This document shows, piece after piece, positions 1 through 10,688 of a stretch of DNA of 64,000 bases. The notes beneath the pieces are model-generated. The model searched no databases. It was not told where the DNA came from and worked only from the letters and a program-made list of their open reading frames with translations. The stretch is from Helichrysum umbraculigerum. Its lineage: Eukaryota; Streptophyta; Magnoliopsida; Asterales; Asteraceae. A program made the translations under genes and the position numbers. The stretch lies in the NCBI GenBank assembly GCA_949592205.1, contig CATIUR010000005.1, forward strand, positions 135,925,277-135,989,276, written 5' to 3'. Position 1 is the stretch's first letter, and each line of letters opens with the position of its first letter.

Positions 1-783
1 TTGATATAATCCACAATTCAATGTTATTCACATAACAATAATATATCTCACATAATCATGTTATATTTCAAAGTATAATTCTTTAATTACATATATTTAT
101 CATTCAATCATCATAAGATCATATTATAACAATATGGCACATTTCCAATATATAAACAACAATTAGGTTTATCCTAAAAACTATCATTATAATTCGCTTA
201 AAGTTATCATAATAATTATATTAACTTTACTAAACCATAACACAACAATTTAATAGCTATATTTATCAAGTATATCATCTATGATCATATAAAATCATAA
301 GCTAAACCAATTATGCAAAAAAATAACAAAACAGAAACTGGATGCTGATGTTGCTGTTGGATACCCGCCGGGTAGGGGGCATCCCCGCCGTGGATCCACC
401 CCCACCTGCGGCTCCCTGTTTCTGTTTTGCATAACCGAACCAAAAACCAATGTATTCAACCAACAAATGCAATACACGAATTTACTCAAGTTCTATCATA
501 TTATAACAAGTATAATCATGTAATAACAACAAACAATTATTATCAACTATTAATTTCATCATGCATCTTTAATCTAACCTAATTTATTACCAAGTTCTTA
601 GGTTTTTAACTAGAACATGAAGAACACCAATTACTTGCATAATCTTATGATACAATCACCTGATATCAACATATAATTCATAGAAATCAAATATACTAAC
701 AATATTCTTACAAAATTCATAACCTTATCTATTATCATCTTTAAATCAAACTATAGTAAAAAGGACTCAAGAATACTTACAAT
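1..783 (-). mobile_element. Element O, left LTR (3' LTR in its own orientation), outer part
   Basis: This stretch aligns by eye with 12640-13325, which is the same LTR on the other side of element O. The LTR start lies outside the window. It is AT-rich with one GC-rich island at 360-400, made of short palindromes (TACCC GCC GGGTA, GGGG CAT CCCC, GTGGATCCAC). It breaks off at 783, where element A is inserted, and resumes at 10037. The last five bases, acaat at 779-783, are the left copy of A's target duplication. Small ORFs here have no recognisable product. Confidence 0.85.
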
Positions 784-961
784 TGTGACACCCGGTCAAA
801 AAGGCTAATTTCTCGTCAATTTTAAACTTTAAATAATTACATTTTAAAGTTCAAGTGAAATATTTTTATTAAAAATATTTACAATATAATATAAACAAAG
901 TTATAGATTTACAATATTAAATTTACATTTTAATCGGGTACAAAAACGCGGGTGTTTCGTA

Positions 962-1015
962 CTGTGGTTGGAGACCACAGTCCACAAAAGTGGGAGCTGG
1001 GTTTAACAAAACCCA
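962..1015 (+). repeat. Three tandem hairpins upstream of the LTR TATA box
   Basis: CTGTGGT TGGAG ACCACAG (962-980), CCAC AAAA GTGG (982-993) and TGGGTTT AACA AAACCCA (998-1015) follow each other with almost no spacer. The same three occur in the 3' LTR at about 7196-7250. Confidence 0.8.
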
Positions 1016-1050
1016 CCTCCATCTTCCATGTCTTCTTTCATTTTCATTTT

Positions 1051-1058
1051 TATAAAAC
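1051..1058 (+). promoter_or_regulatory. Candidate TATA box of element A 5' LTR
   Basis: TATAAAAC is followed at once by CA-repeat and C/T-rich sequence typical of a plant retrotransposon transcription start. The same motif sits at 7286-7293 in the other LTR. It lies just downstream of three adjacent hairpins (962-1015). The start site is inferred, probably about 25-35 bp downstream. Confidence 0.5.
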
Positions 1059-1512
1059 ACACACACACCCACATCTCTCTTAATCTCTTCGTCACCTCTC
1101 TTCATCACCCCCACTCCACCACCACCGCCGGACCACCCACCGCCGCCGTCGCTTGACACCACCACCACCATCTCATCACCAAGAACAACAACAACAACTT
1201 GGCATCATCATCATCCTCTTCACAATCATCTTGATTTCATCTCCATTTTTGGCCCCAAATCGAATTGTAAGAAATCATTCATCTTTTCCCTTTGTTTCAT
1301 GTTTATATCACATATTTCATCATGTATGATCGTTATATAAGCGGAATTATTGTCGAAAATTGGTATAAAACTCGACCCATGGATTTTCGTCGCACATATC
1401 TGATCTGGAACCAAAGGACGCGGCGCGTCCTCTTGTATGTGGCGCGTACTGTCCGAAAACCAGCAACAGCGACACTTGCTAAGCGTCGCTAACTCCGTCA
1501 CTTAACCTACTA

Positions 1513-1531
1513 CGACACTAAAGAAGTGTCG
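1513..1531 (+). repeat. GCGACAC/GTGTCGC hairpins in LTR A
   Basis: CGACAC TAAAGAA GTGTCG is followed by further copies to about 1660. In the 3' LTR the unit at 7777-7797 pairs over nine bases (GCGACACTT TTG AAGTGTCGC). The arms recur several times within 150 bp. Confidence 0.75.
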
Positions 1532-2230
1532 CTATATGCGTCACTTACCTACTGCGACACTTTTGAAGTATCGCTAAAAAGCTAAAAAAAAACCCTAGAA
1601 TCTGCGTCACTAACCTAATGTCGCCCAAAATCAACAAGTGACGCATGAAGTGTCGCTAAAATCAGATTTTAAGCTAAAAACTCATTTTTAAAGCGCCAAA
1701 CTTATCCGGAAACATATACTCAATTATATACGAACTGAAACGCGTTTATACGCACTTTATTATACAAAAACAACATAATTATATTTTCGAAGTATAATTT
1801 CAGTACGCGACAAACGGAACGTATATACTTGACGAAATTCAAATGTAAACACAAATCAAACACTTTGAGTACAATTTAACCGAATGAACAACAAATTGGA
1901 TAGTTTAGTTAAACGTCCACTTACTTATATGAAATCTCACGTGTTTAGGTCGCTAGGAGATTATTATCGATACGACTCGCCACCTTAGGATCGCTCGCTC
2001 CACAGGTGAGTTTCATAGCCGCACTCTTTCAACTGTTTTACTGTTTTCAGGGTGAAACACATGCTCAGTAATTGTTTTCAAATTATGCTAATAATCGTTT
2101 ATAATTCACAACTTTTTATATTACCGATATGTAATACGAAATGTGTAATACGTAGGAATTACACCCGTAATATTATTTTAGGACAATACTCATATTTAAC
2201 CTAGATAGGTTACAACCGTACGCTGATAGA

Positions 2231-2388
2231 TTGTTGGAAACAATTACCATTACCTAACTTGATTAGGTTATCACTATTCATCGGCCATATTATCGTGAAA
2301 CAATGCTATCAAATACATTAGAACTGGTTAGTTCTACCCACTCTGGACAACAATTAGACTGTCACAGGATTAGCTTCCCTTTTAGGAA
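2231..2388 (+). repeat. Hairpin series 1 in LTR A
   Basis: Examples are TTGTT GGA AACAA (2231-2243), CCTAA CTTGA TTAGG (2253-2267), GAACT GGTT AGTTC (2321-2334) and TTCC CTTTTA GGAA (2375-2388). Stem sequences differ from unit to unit. Confidence 0.65.
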
Positions 2389-2816
2389 CTTTTACCGCCT
2401 ATACAAATCAAGATCTCCATATACTTGCTTGGCTAAGGCTAGGAGTATACATTAGTAACATACATTAGTGTAGATTCCATTATAGTGATACAAAACAACT
2501 AGGCAATGATTAGTCATAGCTAGGCGTATTGCGATACAACAAATAGTTAAGTACTATATGTACATACTTAGCTACAATCAATCAAATTCATGTGCTATAT
2601 GATACACTATTTAATGTGTTTACTAATTTGACTTATATATATATATATGTATAGATATATGCACATACTTGTACATTAACTCGAGCACTTGGTGCCAACT
2701 ACAACTTACTTATGTATATAAGTTATACATACATTTATTAAAACACAATTTACTCAAGTCGGGCATGTCATACTGCTGCCGGCACAATTACAAACATTGC
2801 TTGAGGGCTACACTGA

Positions 2817-3065
2817 ACGATACCACGGTAGGTGGTACAAACCTATATCACAGTTGGTGATACTAACGATACCACGGTTGGTGGTACAAAACGATATCAC
2901 GGGTGGTGATACAATGCGATATCACGGTTGGTGATACAAAACGATATCACGGTTGGTGATACAAAACGATACCATGGTTGGTGATACATATCCATATCAT
3001 GGTTGGTGATACATATCCATATCACAGTTGGTGATACATATCCATATCACAGTTGGTGATACATA
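2817..3065 (+). repeat. Tandem ~29-bp hairpin array (GATAYCAC..GTGRTAC) in LTR A
   Basis: About nine units have the form TAYCAC + 5 nt + GTGRTA. TACCAC pairs with GTGGTA (2821-2837) and TATCAC with GTGATA (2846-2862), so both arms switch together. The loop is mostly GGTTG or AGTTG. The array recurs at about 8966-9210 in the other LTR. Confidence 0.85.
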
Positions 3066-3204
3066 AACACAAGAGTTGATACTCACACTCATTAACGGAT
3101 CGTCGAGCTGACACTCGAGATCATTAACTCAGTATTTGACTAAATACTCAATCGTCCGGGTTAGTACGCACTAGCTGGTCAAACGGACACATCTTAATAC
3201 TCAA

Positions 3205-3465
3205 TCATAGTCCTGCGGGACTACATTTACTTGTTGCTGGAGGCAACACGTCTTGCCAGGTGGCATACCAGTTACTACTCGATATTATATGACGCGGTCA
3301 TACACTTACTCGACATATATTAGGCATGTAATGCCTCACGCTTGAAGACGTACTTATAACTGATAGGTGTCTAGGCATGGAATGCCTCTTTCGTTATGTA
3401 CCTTGGTACACATCACCATCACTTAGGTACTAGATACCTCGTTAGACGTATACACATTTGTGTTA
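3205..3465 (+). repeat. Dense array of heterogeneous hairpins in LTR A
   Basis: Nine different hairpins lie in 260 bp: AGTCC TGCG GGACT (3209), GTTGC TGGAG GCAAC (3233), TGCCA GG TGGCA (3254), TATGAC GCG GTCATA (3288), AGGCAT GTA ATGCCT (3322), AGGCAT GGA ATGCCT (3373), TGTACC TT GGTACA (3397), AGGTA CTAGA TACCT (3425) and ACACA TT TGTGT (3452). The spacing is 20-50 bp. The copy in the 3' LTR is at about 9355-9610. Confidence 0.85.
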
Positions 3466-3894
3466 CAACTTTAATGCAATTTACATCAAAAATCGGAGTG
3501 TTTGAACAACTTTTCAAAACATATAAGGTTTATTACTTTATGTTTTCAACTAACAAACCTATGAACTCACCAGCTTTATAGCTGACTCGTTTTAGCATGT
3601 GTTCACAGGTGCCCAGCAGGATTAGGATTGCTTCGAGATTATGATTAGCTCGAGTCGCATATTCTCAAACAATTGGGACCACTCTGCATTTGATTTCGTA
3701 TTTCAATTATGTATTTGGAAATTTATATTAAACTTGTAACATTGTAAACTTTCTATTTTGGAAAATGTATAAGTATTTTCAAACGTCTCAGTTAGAGTCG
3801 TTCATTATGTATCTTATGCTGTGATATTTGATTTGGTAACACCCGACCCGACTGCTTCCGCAACCCAAAATTTGAGGGTGTTACATATTGGTAT

Positions 3895-3906
3895 CGGTAT
3901 CAGAGC
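3895..3906 (+). other. Primer binding site of element A (initiator-Met tRNA type)
   Basis: cggtatcagagc lies ten bases after the LTR end and matches the plant initiator-Met primer site (TGGTATCAGAGC) except at its first base. It would prime minus-strand cDNA synthesis. Confidence 0.75.
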
Positions 3907-4193
3907 CTAAGGTTATCGTGTACTAGGTTGCATTTAGTGAGCCTAGACTATGACCGTTAGGCAGTATTCCTCTTTAGGTATGACTAGTTCAGGAATTACA
4001 TCATACGAGTTTAATTTAACATAGCCTAGCTAACTATGTACAATTAAATAAAGATGATGCGATATCTGAAAGGGGTTATACTGAAACATGAATGCACTAG
4101 TTGACTCTGATTTTTATGTGCTAGACACCCTAGGCTATTATATGTACTGTAGGTATATATGAATAGGCCTCATATGTGTACTACCCTTACGTA

Positions 4194-4195
<2 letters not shown>

Positions 4196-4265
<70 letters not shown>
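4196..4265. repeat. (TA)n microsatellite
   Basis: Roughly 70 bp of uninterrupted TA dinucleotides in the leader of element A. Frames encoding alternating Tyr-Ile on both strands are artefacts of this repeat. Confidence 0.97.
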
Positions 4266-4266
<1 letters not shown>

Positions 4267-4689
4267 AGTGTATATATACAAACAATTCCATTGTACCAAC
4301 ATATATTCGTGAAGAGGCATATCGCCGTCTTCCTCACCATCACGACTCGACACTTTCTACATATGTACGCATAGGAGAATGTCAACTCATCACCGAACCT
4401 CGGGAAGGAGGTACAAACACTATCTATTGGGATGGAAACCCACACATGCTAAACATTCACAAAATCTAAAACAAACCAACGAACCTTACGACTTTGACCC
4501 TACGGAATTGCCATCGGATTAGTATTGACTAAGTCCACCAACGACTATCTAAGTCACAACTTGATCATTTAGATCAATCAATACAATACCTCACTGCCTT
4601 GGCACTTATATATCATAGCATTCGTGCTACAATTAAGAAACTACTTAACTGAAACCTGCTTTTGGCCTTAGGGCTACACTTAAACAACT

Positions 4690-4945
4690 CACAGCACGTG
4701 GTGCTGCATTACACGGTATGTTGATACCGCAGCTTGGCACGTTAGTGCAACACTCACAGTATGTTTATACTGCAATCGGCACGTTGGTGCTGCACTCACA
4801 GTACATGGGTACTGCAATTATAGTGCCGCGGGCACTTCATTTCGGCACGTGGTGTTGCGTTTCATAGTACTTTGGTACTACAATTACAATACATTAGTAT
4901 TTCAATTACTGTGCTTTTAGCACTGCATTACAGCACTAGGTGCTA
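4690..4945 (+). repeat. Hairpin array in element A leader
   Basis: At least eleven hairpins lie in 255 bp: AGCAC GTG GTGCT (4693), CGGTAT GTTG ATACCG (4714), GCAC GTTA GTGC (4737), CAGTAT GTTT ATACTG (4757), GCAC GTTG GTGC (4779), CAGTAC ATGG GTACTG (4799), AGTGCC GCG GGCACT (4822), TAGTAC TTTG GTACTA (4865), AATAC ATTA GTATT (4888), GTGC TTTTA GCAC (4911) and AGCAC TAG GTGCT (4932). Loops are 3-5 nt and often GTTK-like. The stems differ. Confidence 0.88.
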
Positions 4946-5481
4946 CTTTCAATATACATGTAGGCTTGTTATAGTTACATGTACGACTTATATATACATA
5001 CACATTTACTTAACTGGGCATGAGGTGCCACCCCTCACTGTTACTACACGCGTATACTTATATAGTTACGTGTACACCATATATGTATATACGACCACTT
5101 ATGCATATGACGCCTCAATTGATGAACACACTGATGTCACCACACACATGGGTTGTGTTGGTAGACCCCGTTTCCACATTGCACATGGTACTGTGGATGT
5201 CACACTTACCGGCACAAATGGCTGCATAGTATTTTAATACTACACTATTGTCTGTTGGACTACTTACAATAACTTAGTCTTGGTAGACTACCTTAAAACT
5301 CATGTAAACTGTTCACAGTAGGATAAACCTTAAAAAAAAAAGTCGGAGGACTTTCGAGAGCATAACATAATCGACTTTCTGGATCTCAACACTATGAATC
5401 ACTGACTGTCACATCGCGCAAAAATCAAAATCTTCGAATAAAGAACCTCACACCTTATTGTTTCCTTTTCATTGAAGAATC

Positions 5482-6477
5482 ATGCCACCGAAGACGAGAC
5501 CTTACTCTGATGCTCAGATTGCCTCCCTCGTTTCTCAAGCAGTGGCTGAGGCTTTGACTCAGCATTCTCCACAAAACTATAGGAGGAATAGCGATACTGC
5601 TGAAACTACTCCTGTCCCCAGGCCCTGTTCCTACAAGGACTTCTTAAACTGCCAACCACTGAACTTCAAGGGCACGGAAGGTGCTATTGGGTTGCTCAGG
5701 TGGGTTGAGAAAATGGAATATGTTTTTCGCATCAGCAAGTGTGTGGAGGAAGACAAAGTCAGGTTCTCTATTGGCACTTTTGCAGACGGTGCTCTCACAT
5801 GGTGGAATTCATATGCCTAGTCTGTGGGTATCGACTCAGCCTATCTGCTCCCTTGGGAGGATTTAAAGAAAAAGCTCACGGATGAGTAGTGCCCGAACGA
5901 ACAACTTCAGAAACTAGATGAAGAGTTCTGGAGCCTAAGAGTTCAGGGAACCGACATTGTTGGATACACCACCAGGTTCCAACAACTCGCTCTTTTGCAT
6001 CCCGCCATGGTTAGTACATAAATCGAGCTAATCAGAAAATACATTCGCGGCCTTCCGGAACCTATTCGTGGGAACGTCGCATCTTCAAACCCAACCACCC
6101 TTCAGGGTACCATTCGATTGGCTCACGAACTCGTGGCTATGAATGATAGCCAGGAATCACCCACTCCATCGACTGGCAATAACCACAAGAGAAAATGGAA
6201 TAGATATTTTAGTAAAAGCCAGGGTCAAGCAAGCGGACCTGAACCCGTAACGTTCTATACTACCGGATCCGAGGAAAAACGAGGTTACGCGGGAAATAAT
6301 CCTTTTTGCCATGGGTGTTATCGTCATCATGAAGGCCCATGTAGTACACCTTGTGAGTGGTGCCAGAAATTTGGACATAAAATCTGGGACTGCAGAATTC
6401 CCGCAAATCCTGACGCACAAAAGACATGCTATAAATACGATGAGCCGGACATTTCAAGAAGGATTGCCCAAAAATGA
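5482..6477 (+). pseudogene. gag: Element A gag, broken
   Basis: Capsid/nucleocapsid polyprotein relic of a Ty3/gypsy element. The ATG at 5482 opens a 112-codon frame with the retrotransposon capsid signature (ALTWWN near its end). The same frame continues past three in-frame stops (TAG 5818, TAG 5887, TAA 6019) to 6477. The later part has a basic linker and a Cys-His segment containing a CCHC knuckle (CEWCQKFGHKIWDC, about 6352-6395). A second knuckle begins near 6430 but is lost to a small frameshift around 6445-6450. The N-terminus (MPPK..) and the C-x-YK-F-x-x-x-x-P / GTEGAIG block match the gag of element C. No pol follows. Confidence 0.85.
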
Positions 6478-6627
6478 AATGCAAGGTCACCTGATCGGCA
6501 GATCTCCGACAAAGATGTAAGTACATCCTTACTCGAAAACATAATCCCTCAATTATAGATTCGCTAAACGAGTACTTTTACTCCCCGATACCACTTTTAT
6601 CTACCTAATTCCGAGTGCATCATAGGA

Positions 6628-6914
6628 CTAGGCGACCTAGGCCCACGTAAAACCCAAAGTCTGCTTTCAGCAGACTCATCGACTGAACGTTCACCAAACA
6701 CTTGGTCCTGATAGGACTATTCATTAAACGGTCACTATGTGACAACTAACCAGTCCAGAATGGACTACAATGTCAACTGTTAACGATTACCTAAAAATCA
6801 CAAATTAAGCATACCTCGAACAATCAAAATAGTCAGTAATGTGACTACAACGATAAACTACGACACAGTCATGAATTGACTGCTTTCAAACTCGACATAG
6901 ACATTATATGTCTA
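6628..6914 (+). repeat. Hairpin array in element A 3' region
   Basis: CTAGG CGA CCTAG (6628), AGTCTGCT TTC AGCAGACT (6658-6676), GTCCT GAT AGGAC (6705), GTCAC TAT GTGAC (6731), AGTCCA GAA TGGACT (6752), TAGTCA GTAATG TGACTA (6830), CAGTCA TGAAT TGACTG (6866) and TAGACAT TAT ATGTCTA (6898). Most stems contain GTC..GAC but differ in length and flanking pairs, and both arms always match. Confidence 0.88.
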
Positions 6915-7004
6915 CAACCTATTCGACAAACTTCTCATACAATCACTTCTCCCCGGACCCCACACGTTAGAACCTCACACGAAATTTCGGGACGAAATTT
7001 TCTT

Positions 7005-7017
7005 AACAGGGGGAGAA
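7005..7017 (+). other. Polypurine tract of element A
   Basis: aacagggggagaa directly abuts the 3' LTR start TGTGAC. It is preceded by the acgaaattttctt block commonly seen before this tract in chromovirus-like elements. It would prime plus-strand DNA synthesis. Confidence 0.85.
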
Positions 7018-10000
7018 TGTGACACCCGGTCAAAAAGGCCAATTTTCACGTCAATTTTAAACTTTAAATAATTACATTTTAAAGTTCAAGTGAAATATTT
7101 TTATTAAAAATATTTACAAAATAATATAAACAAAATTATAGATTTACAATATTAAATTTACATTTTAATCGGGTACAAAAACGCGGGCGTTTCGTACTGT
7201 GGTTGGAGACCACAGTCCACAAAAGTGGGAGCTGGGTTTAACAAAACCCACCTCCATCTTCCATGTCTTCTTTCATTTTCATTTTTATAAAACACACACA
7301 CACCCACATCTCTCTCAATCTCTTCCTCACCTCTCTTCATCACCCACATTCCACCACCACCACCGGACCACCCACCGCCGCCATCGCCGGACACCACCAC
7401 CACCATCTCATCACTAAGAACAACAACAACTTGGCATCATCATCATCCTCTTCACAATCACCTTGATTTCATCTCCATTTTTAGCCCCAAATCGAATTGT
7501 AAGAAATCATTCATCTTTTCCCTTTGTTTCATGTTTATATCACATATTTCATTATGTATGATCGTTATATAAGCGGAATTATTGTCGAAAATTGGTATAA
7601 AACTTGACCCATGGATTTTCGTCGCACATATCTGATCTGGAACCAAAGGACGTGGCGCGCCCTCTCGCGTACTGTCCGAAAACCAGCAACAATGACACTT
7701 GTTAAGCGTCGCTAACTCCGTCACTTAACCTACTGCGACACTAAAGAAGTGTCGCTATATGCGTCACTTACCTACTGCGACACTTTTGAAGTGTCGCTAA
7801 AAAGCTGAAAAACCCTAGAATCTACGTCACTAACCTAGTGTCGCCCAAAATCAACAAGTGACGCATGAAGTGTCGCTAAAATCAGATTTTAAGCTAAAAC
7901 TCATTTTTAAAGCGCCAAACTTATCCGGAAACATATACTCAATTATATACGAACCGAAACGCGTTTATACGCACTTTATTATACAAAAACAACATAATTA
8001 TATTTTCAAAATATAATTTCTGTACGCGACAAACGGAACGTATTTACTCGACGAAATTCAAACGTAAACACAAATCAAACACTTTGAGTACAATTTAACC
8101 GAATGAACAACAAATTGGATAGTTTAGTTAAACGTCCACTTATGTATAAGAAATCTCACGTGTTTAGGGCACTAGGAGATTATTATCGATACGACTCGCC
8201 ACCTTAGGATCGCTCGCTCCACAGGTGAGTTTCATAGCCGCACTCTTTCAACTGTTTTACTGTTTTACTGTTTTCGGGGTGAAACACATGCTCAGTAACT
8301 GTTTTCAAATTATGCTAATAATCATTTATAATTCACAACTTTTTATTTTACTGATATGTAATACGAAATGTGTAATACGTAGGAATTACACCCGTAATAT
8401 TATTTTAGAACAATACTCATACTTAACCTAGATAGGTTACAACCGTACGCTGATAGATTGTTGGAAACAATTACCATTACCTAACTTGATTAGGATATCA
8501 CCATTCATCAACCATATTGTCGCGGGACAATGCTATCAAATACATTAGAACTGGTTAGTTCTACCCACTCTGGACAACAATTAGACTGTCACAGGATTAG
8601 CTTCCCTTTTAGGAACTAATACCGCCCATACAAATCAGGATCTCTATATACTTGCTTGGCTAAGGATAGGAGTATACATTAGTAACATACATTAGCATAG
8701 ATTCCATTATACTTATACAAAACAACTAGGCAATGATTAGTCATACCTAGGCGTATTGCGATACAACACTTGGTGCCAACTACAACTTATATATGTATAG
8801 ATATATGCACATACTTGTACATTAACTCGAACACTTGGTGCCAACTACAACTTACTTATGTATATAAGTTATACATACATTTATTCAAACACAATTTACT
8901 CAAGTCGGGCATGTCGTAGTGCTGTCGGCTCAATTACAAACATTGCTTGAGGGCAACACTGAACGATACCACGGTAGGTGGTACAAACCTATATCACAGT
9001 TGGTGATACTAACGATACCACGGTTGGTGGTACAAAACGATATCACGGGTGGTGATACAATGCGATATCACGGTTGGTGATACAAAACGATATCACGGTT
9101 GGTGATACAAAACGATACCACGGTTGGTGATACATATCCATATCATGGTTGGTGATACATATCCATATCACAGTTGGTGATACATATCCATATCACAGTT
9201 GGTGATACATAAACACACGAGTTGATACTCACACTCATTAACGGATCGTCGAGCTGACACTCGAGATCATTAACTCAATATTTGACTAAATACTCAATCG
9301 TCCGGGTTAGTACGCACTAGCTGGTCAAACGGACACATCTTAATACTCAATCATAGTCCTGCGGGACTACATTTACTTGTTGCTGGAGGCAACAAGTCTT
9401 GCCAGGTGGCATACCAGTTACTACTCGATATTATATGACGCGGTCATACACTTACTCGACATATATTAGGCATGTAATGCCTCACGCTTGAAGACGTACT
9501 TATAACTGATAGGTGTCTAGGCATGGAATGCCTCTTTCGTTATGTACCTTGGTACACATCACCATCACTTAGGTACTAGATACCTCGTTAGACGTATACA
9601 CATTTGTGTTACAACTTTAATGCAATTTACATAAAAAATCAGAGTGTTTGAACAACTTTTCAAAACATATAAGGTTTATTACTTTATGTTTTCAACTAAC
9701 AAACCTATGAACTCACCAGCTTTATAGCTGACTCATTTTAGCATGTGTTCACAGGTGCCTAGCAGGATTAGGATTGCTTCGAGATTATGATTAGCTCGAG
9801 TCGCATATTTTCAAACAATTGGGACCACTCTGCATTTGATTTTGTATTTCAATTATGTATTTGGAAATTTATATTAAACTTGTAACGTTGTAAACGTTCT
9901 ATTTTGGAAAATGTATAAATATTTTCAAACGTCTCTGTTAGAGTCGTTCATTATGTATCTTATGCTGTGATATTTGATTTGGTAACACCCGACCCGACCG

Positions 10001-10031
10001 CATCCGCAACCCGAAATTTGAGGGTGTTACA
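7018..10031 (+). repeat. Element A 3' LTR
   Basis: 3014-bp direct repeat of 784-3885 with the same termini, TATA box (7286), hairpins and possible splice sites. It ends immediately before the right target duplication acaat (10032-10036). Confidence 0.92.
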
Positions 10032-10036
10032 ACAAT

Positions 10037-10512
10037 AAAGATGAAGAACAAGCTTAAGATGATGAAATGATGTGTGGAATTAGAATTCACAGCCTTGATT
10101 TCTTGTTAGATGAAGTCTCCCTTTTTATTTCTTTAAGTTTCTTTTGATTTAGTGGTGTAAATGAAAGAAAGAGATTAAGTTTGGTATATGCATGAGTCAA
10201 AAAATAATTGGTGAGGTGTATAATAGGTGTCGACATCTCCATTAATTCCAGTATGAGTCATCATATTTTAATACCACTCTTTACCCTATTGTCTGGAACC
10301 TAAAACCATTTTACGCAAATAGTACTTTTATTACACTGTCAGCTTCAACAAAGTAAAAGAAACTTTATTTTACTTATCGAAATAAGTCATTTAATCTTTT
10401 TGACATATTATTTTCAAATGCTAATAACAATTATATTATTTTCTACACAATAAATGATTTAAATCCAATTTAAAATACATATAACTTTTAGGCCCCAAAA
10501 GAGGATGTTACA
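10037..10512 (-). repeat. Element O left LTR, inner part
   Basis: Continuation of the LTR interrupted at 783. It matches 13326-13801 with few changes and ends in gatgttaca at 10512, next to the minus-strand purine tract. It is non-coding and AT-rich. Confidence 0.9.
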
Positions 10513-10530
10513 ATTCTACCCTCCTTAAAA
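10513..10530 (-). other. Polypurine tract of element O
   Basis: On the minus strand this reads ctttttaaggagggtagaat immediately before the LTR (tgtaacatcc). It gives the orientation and marks the 3' end of the O interior. Confidence 0.7.
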
Positions 10531-10688
10531 AGGATTTCGTCCTCGAAATCAAATTCTTTCTTATAATTCCAACCCTCAACCCTCTCAAGTTTCTATAACA
10601 AACAAACTTATTCAATCTATTAATTAAGGTTTCATGTTATCACATAACACACATTACTAAGTAATTCTTAACTCTAACTACATGTACT

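Larger units (their letters stand above)
784..3885 (+). repeat. Element A 5' LTR
   Basis: Direct repeat of 7018-10031, starting TGTGACACCC and ending GGGTGTTACA, 3102 bp. It is about 90 bp longer than the other copy, mainly because of extra sequence around 2538-2680. Substitutions are scattered, so the insertion is older than that of element C. It contains a TATA box at 1051, many short hairpins and a possible splice donor at 2006. Confidence 0.92.
3907..5481 (+). other. Element A leader, no convincing gene
   Basis: This 1.6 kb stretch lies between the primer site and gag. It contains a (TA)n microsatellite (4196-4265) and a dense hairpin array (4690-4945). Open frames here are either TA-repeat artefacts or run through the hairpins, and none resembles a known domain. 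No equivalent of the extra ORF of element C was found. Confidence 0.7.
6478..7017 (+). other. Element A 3' untranslated region
   Basis: No gene is visible between the gag relic and the 3' LTR. Pol has been deleted or was never present. The stretch is filled by the hairpin series described at 6628-6914 and ends in a purine tract. Confidence 0.8.
784..10031 (+). mobile_element. Element A: LTR retrotransposon with ~3 kb LTRs and gag-only interior
   Basis: The element is bounded by TGTGACACCC and GGGTGTTACA and flanked by acaat at 779-783 and 10032-10036. The uninterrupted target (cttacaataaagatg) is visible in O's other LTR at about 13318. LTRs are 784-3885 and 7018-10031, with an initiator-Met-type primer site and a GGGGGAGAA purine tract. 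The 3.1 kb interior holds only a broken gag. Protease, RT, RNase H and integrase are absent, so it could move only with proteins from another element. LTR and gag features resemble elements B and C downstream, which places it near the chromovirus (Tekay/Del-like) Ty3/gypsy group by inference. Confidence 0.93.

Noticed and set aside
4159..4469. ORFs of 70-97 codons on both strands encoding alternating Tyr-Ile
   Set aside because: They are translations of the (TA)n microsatellite.
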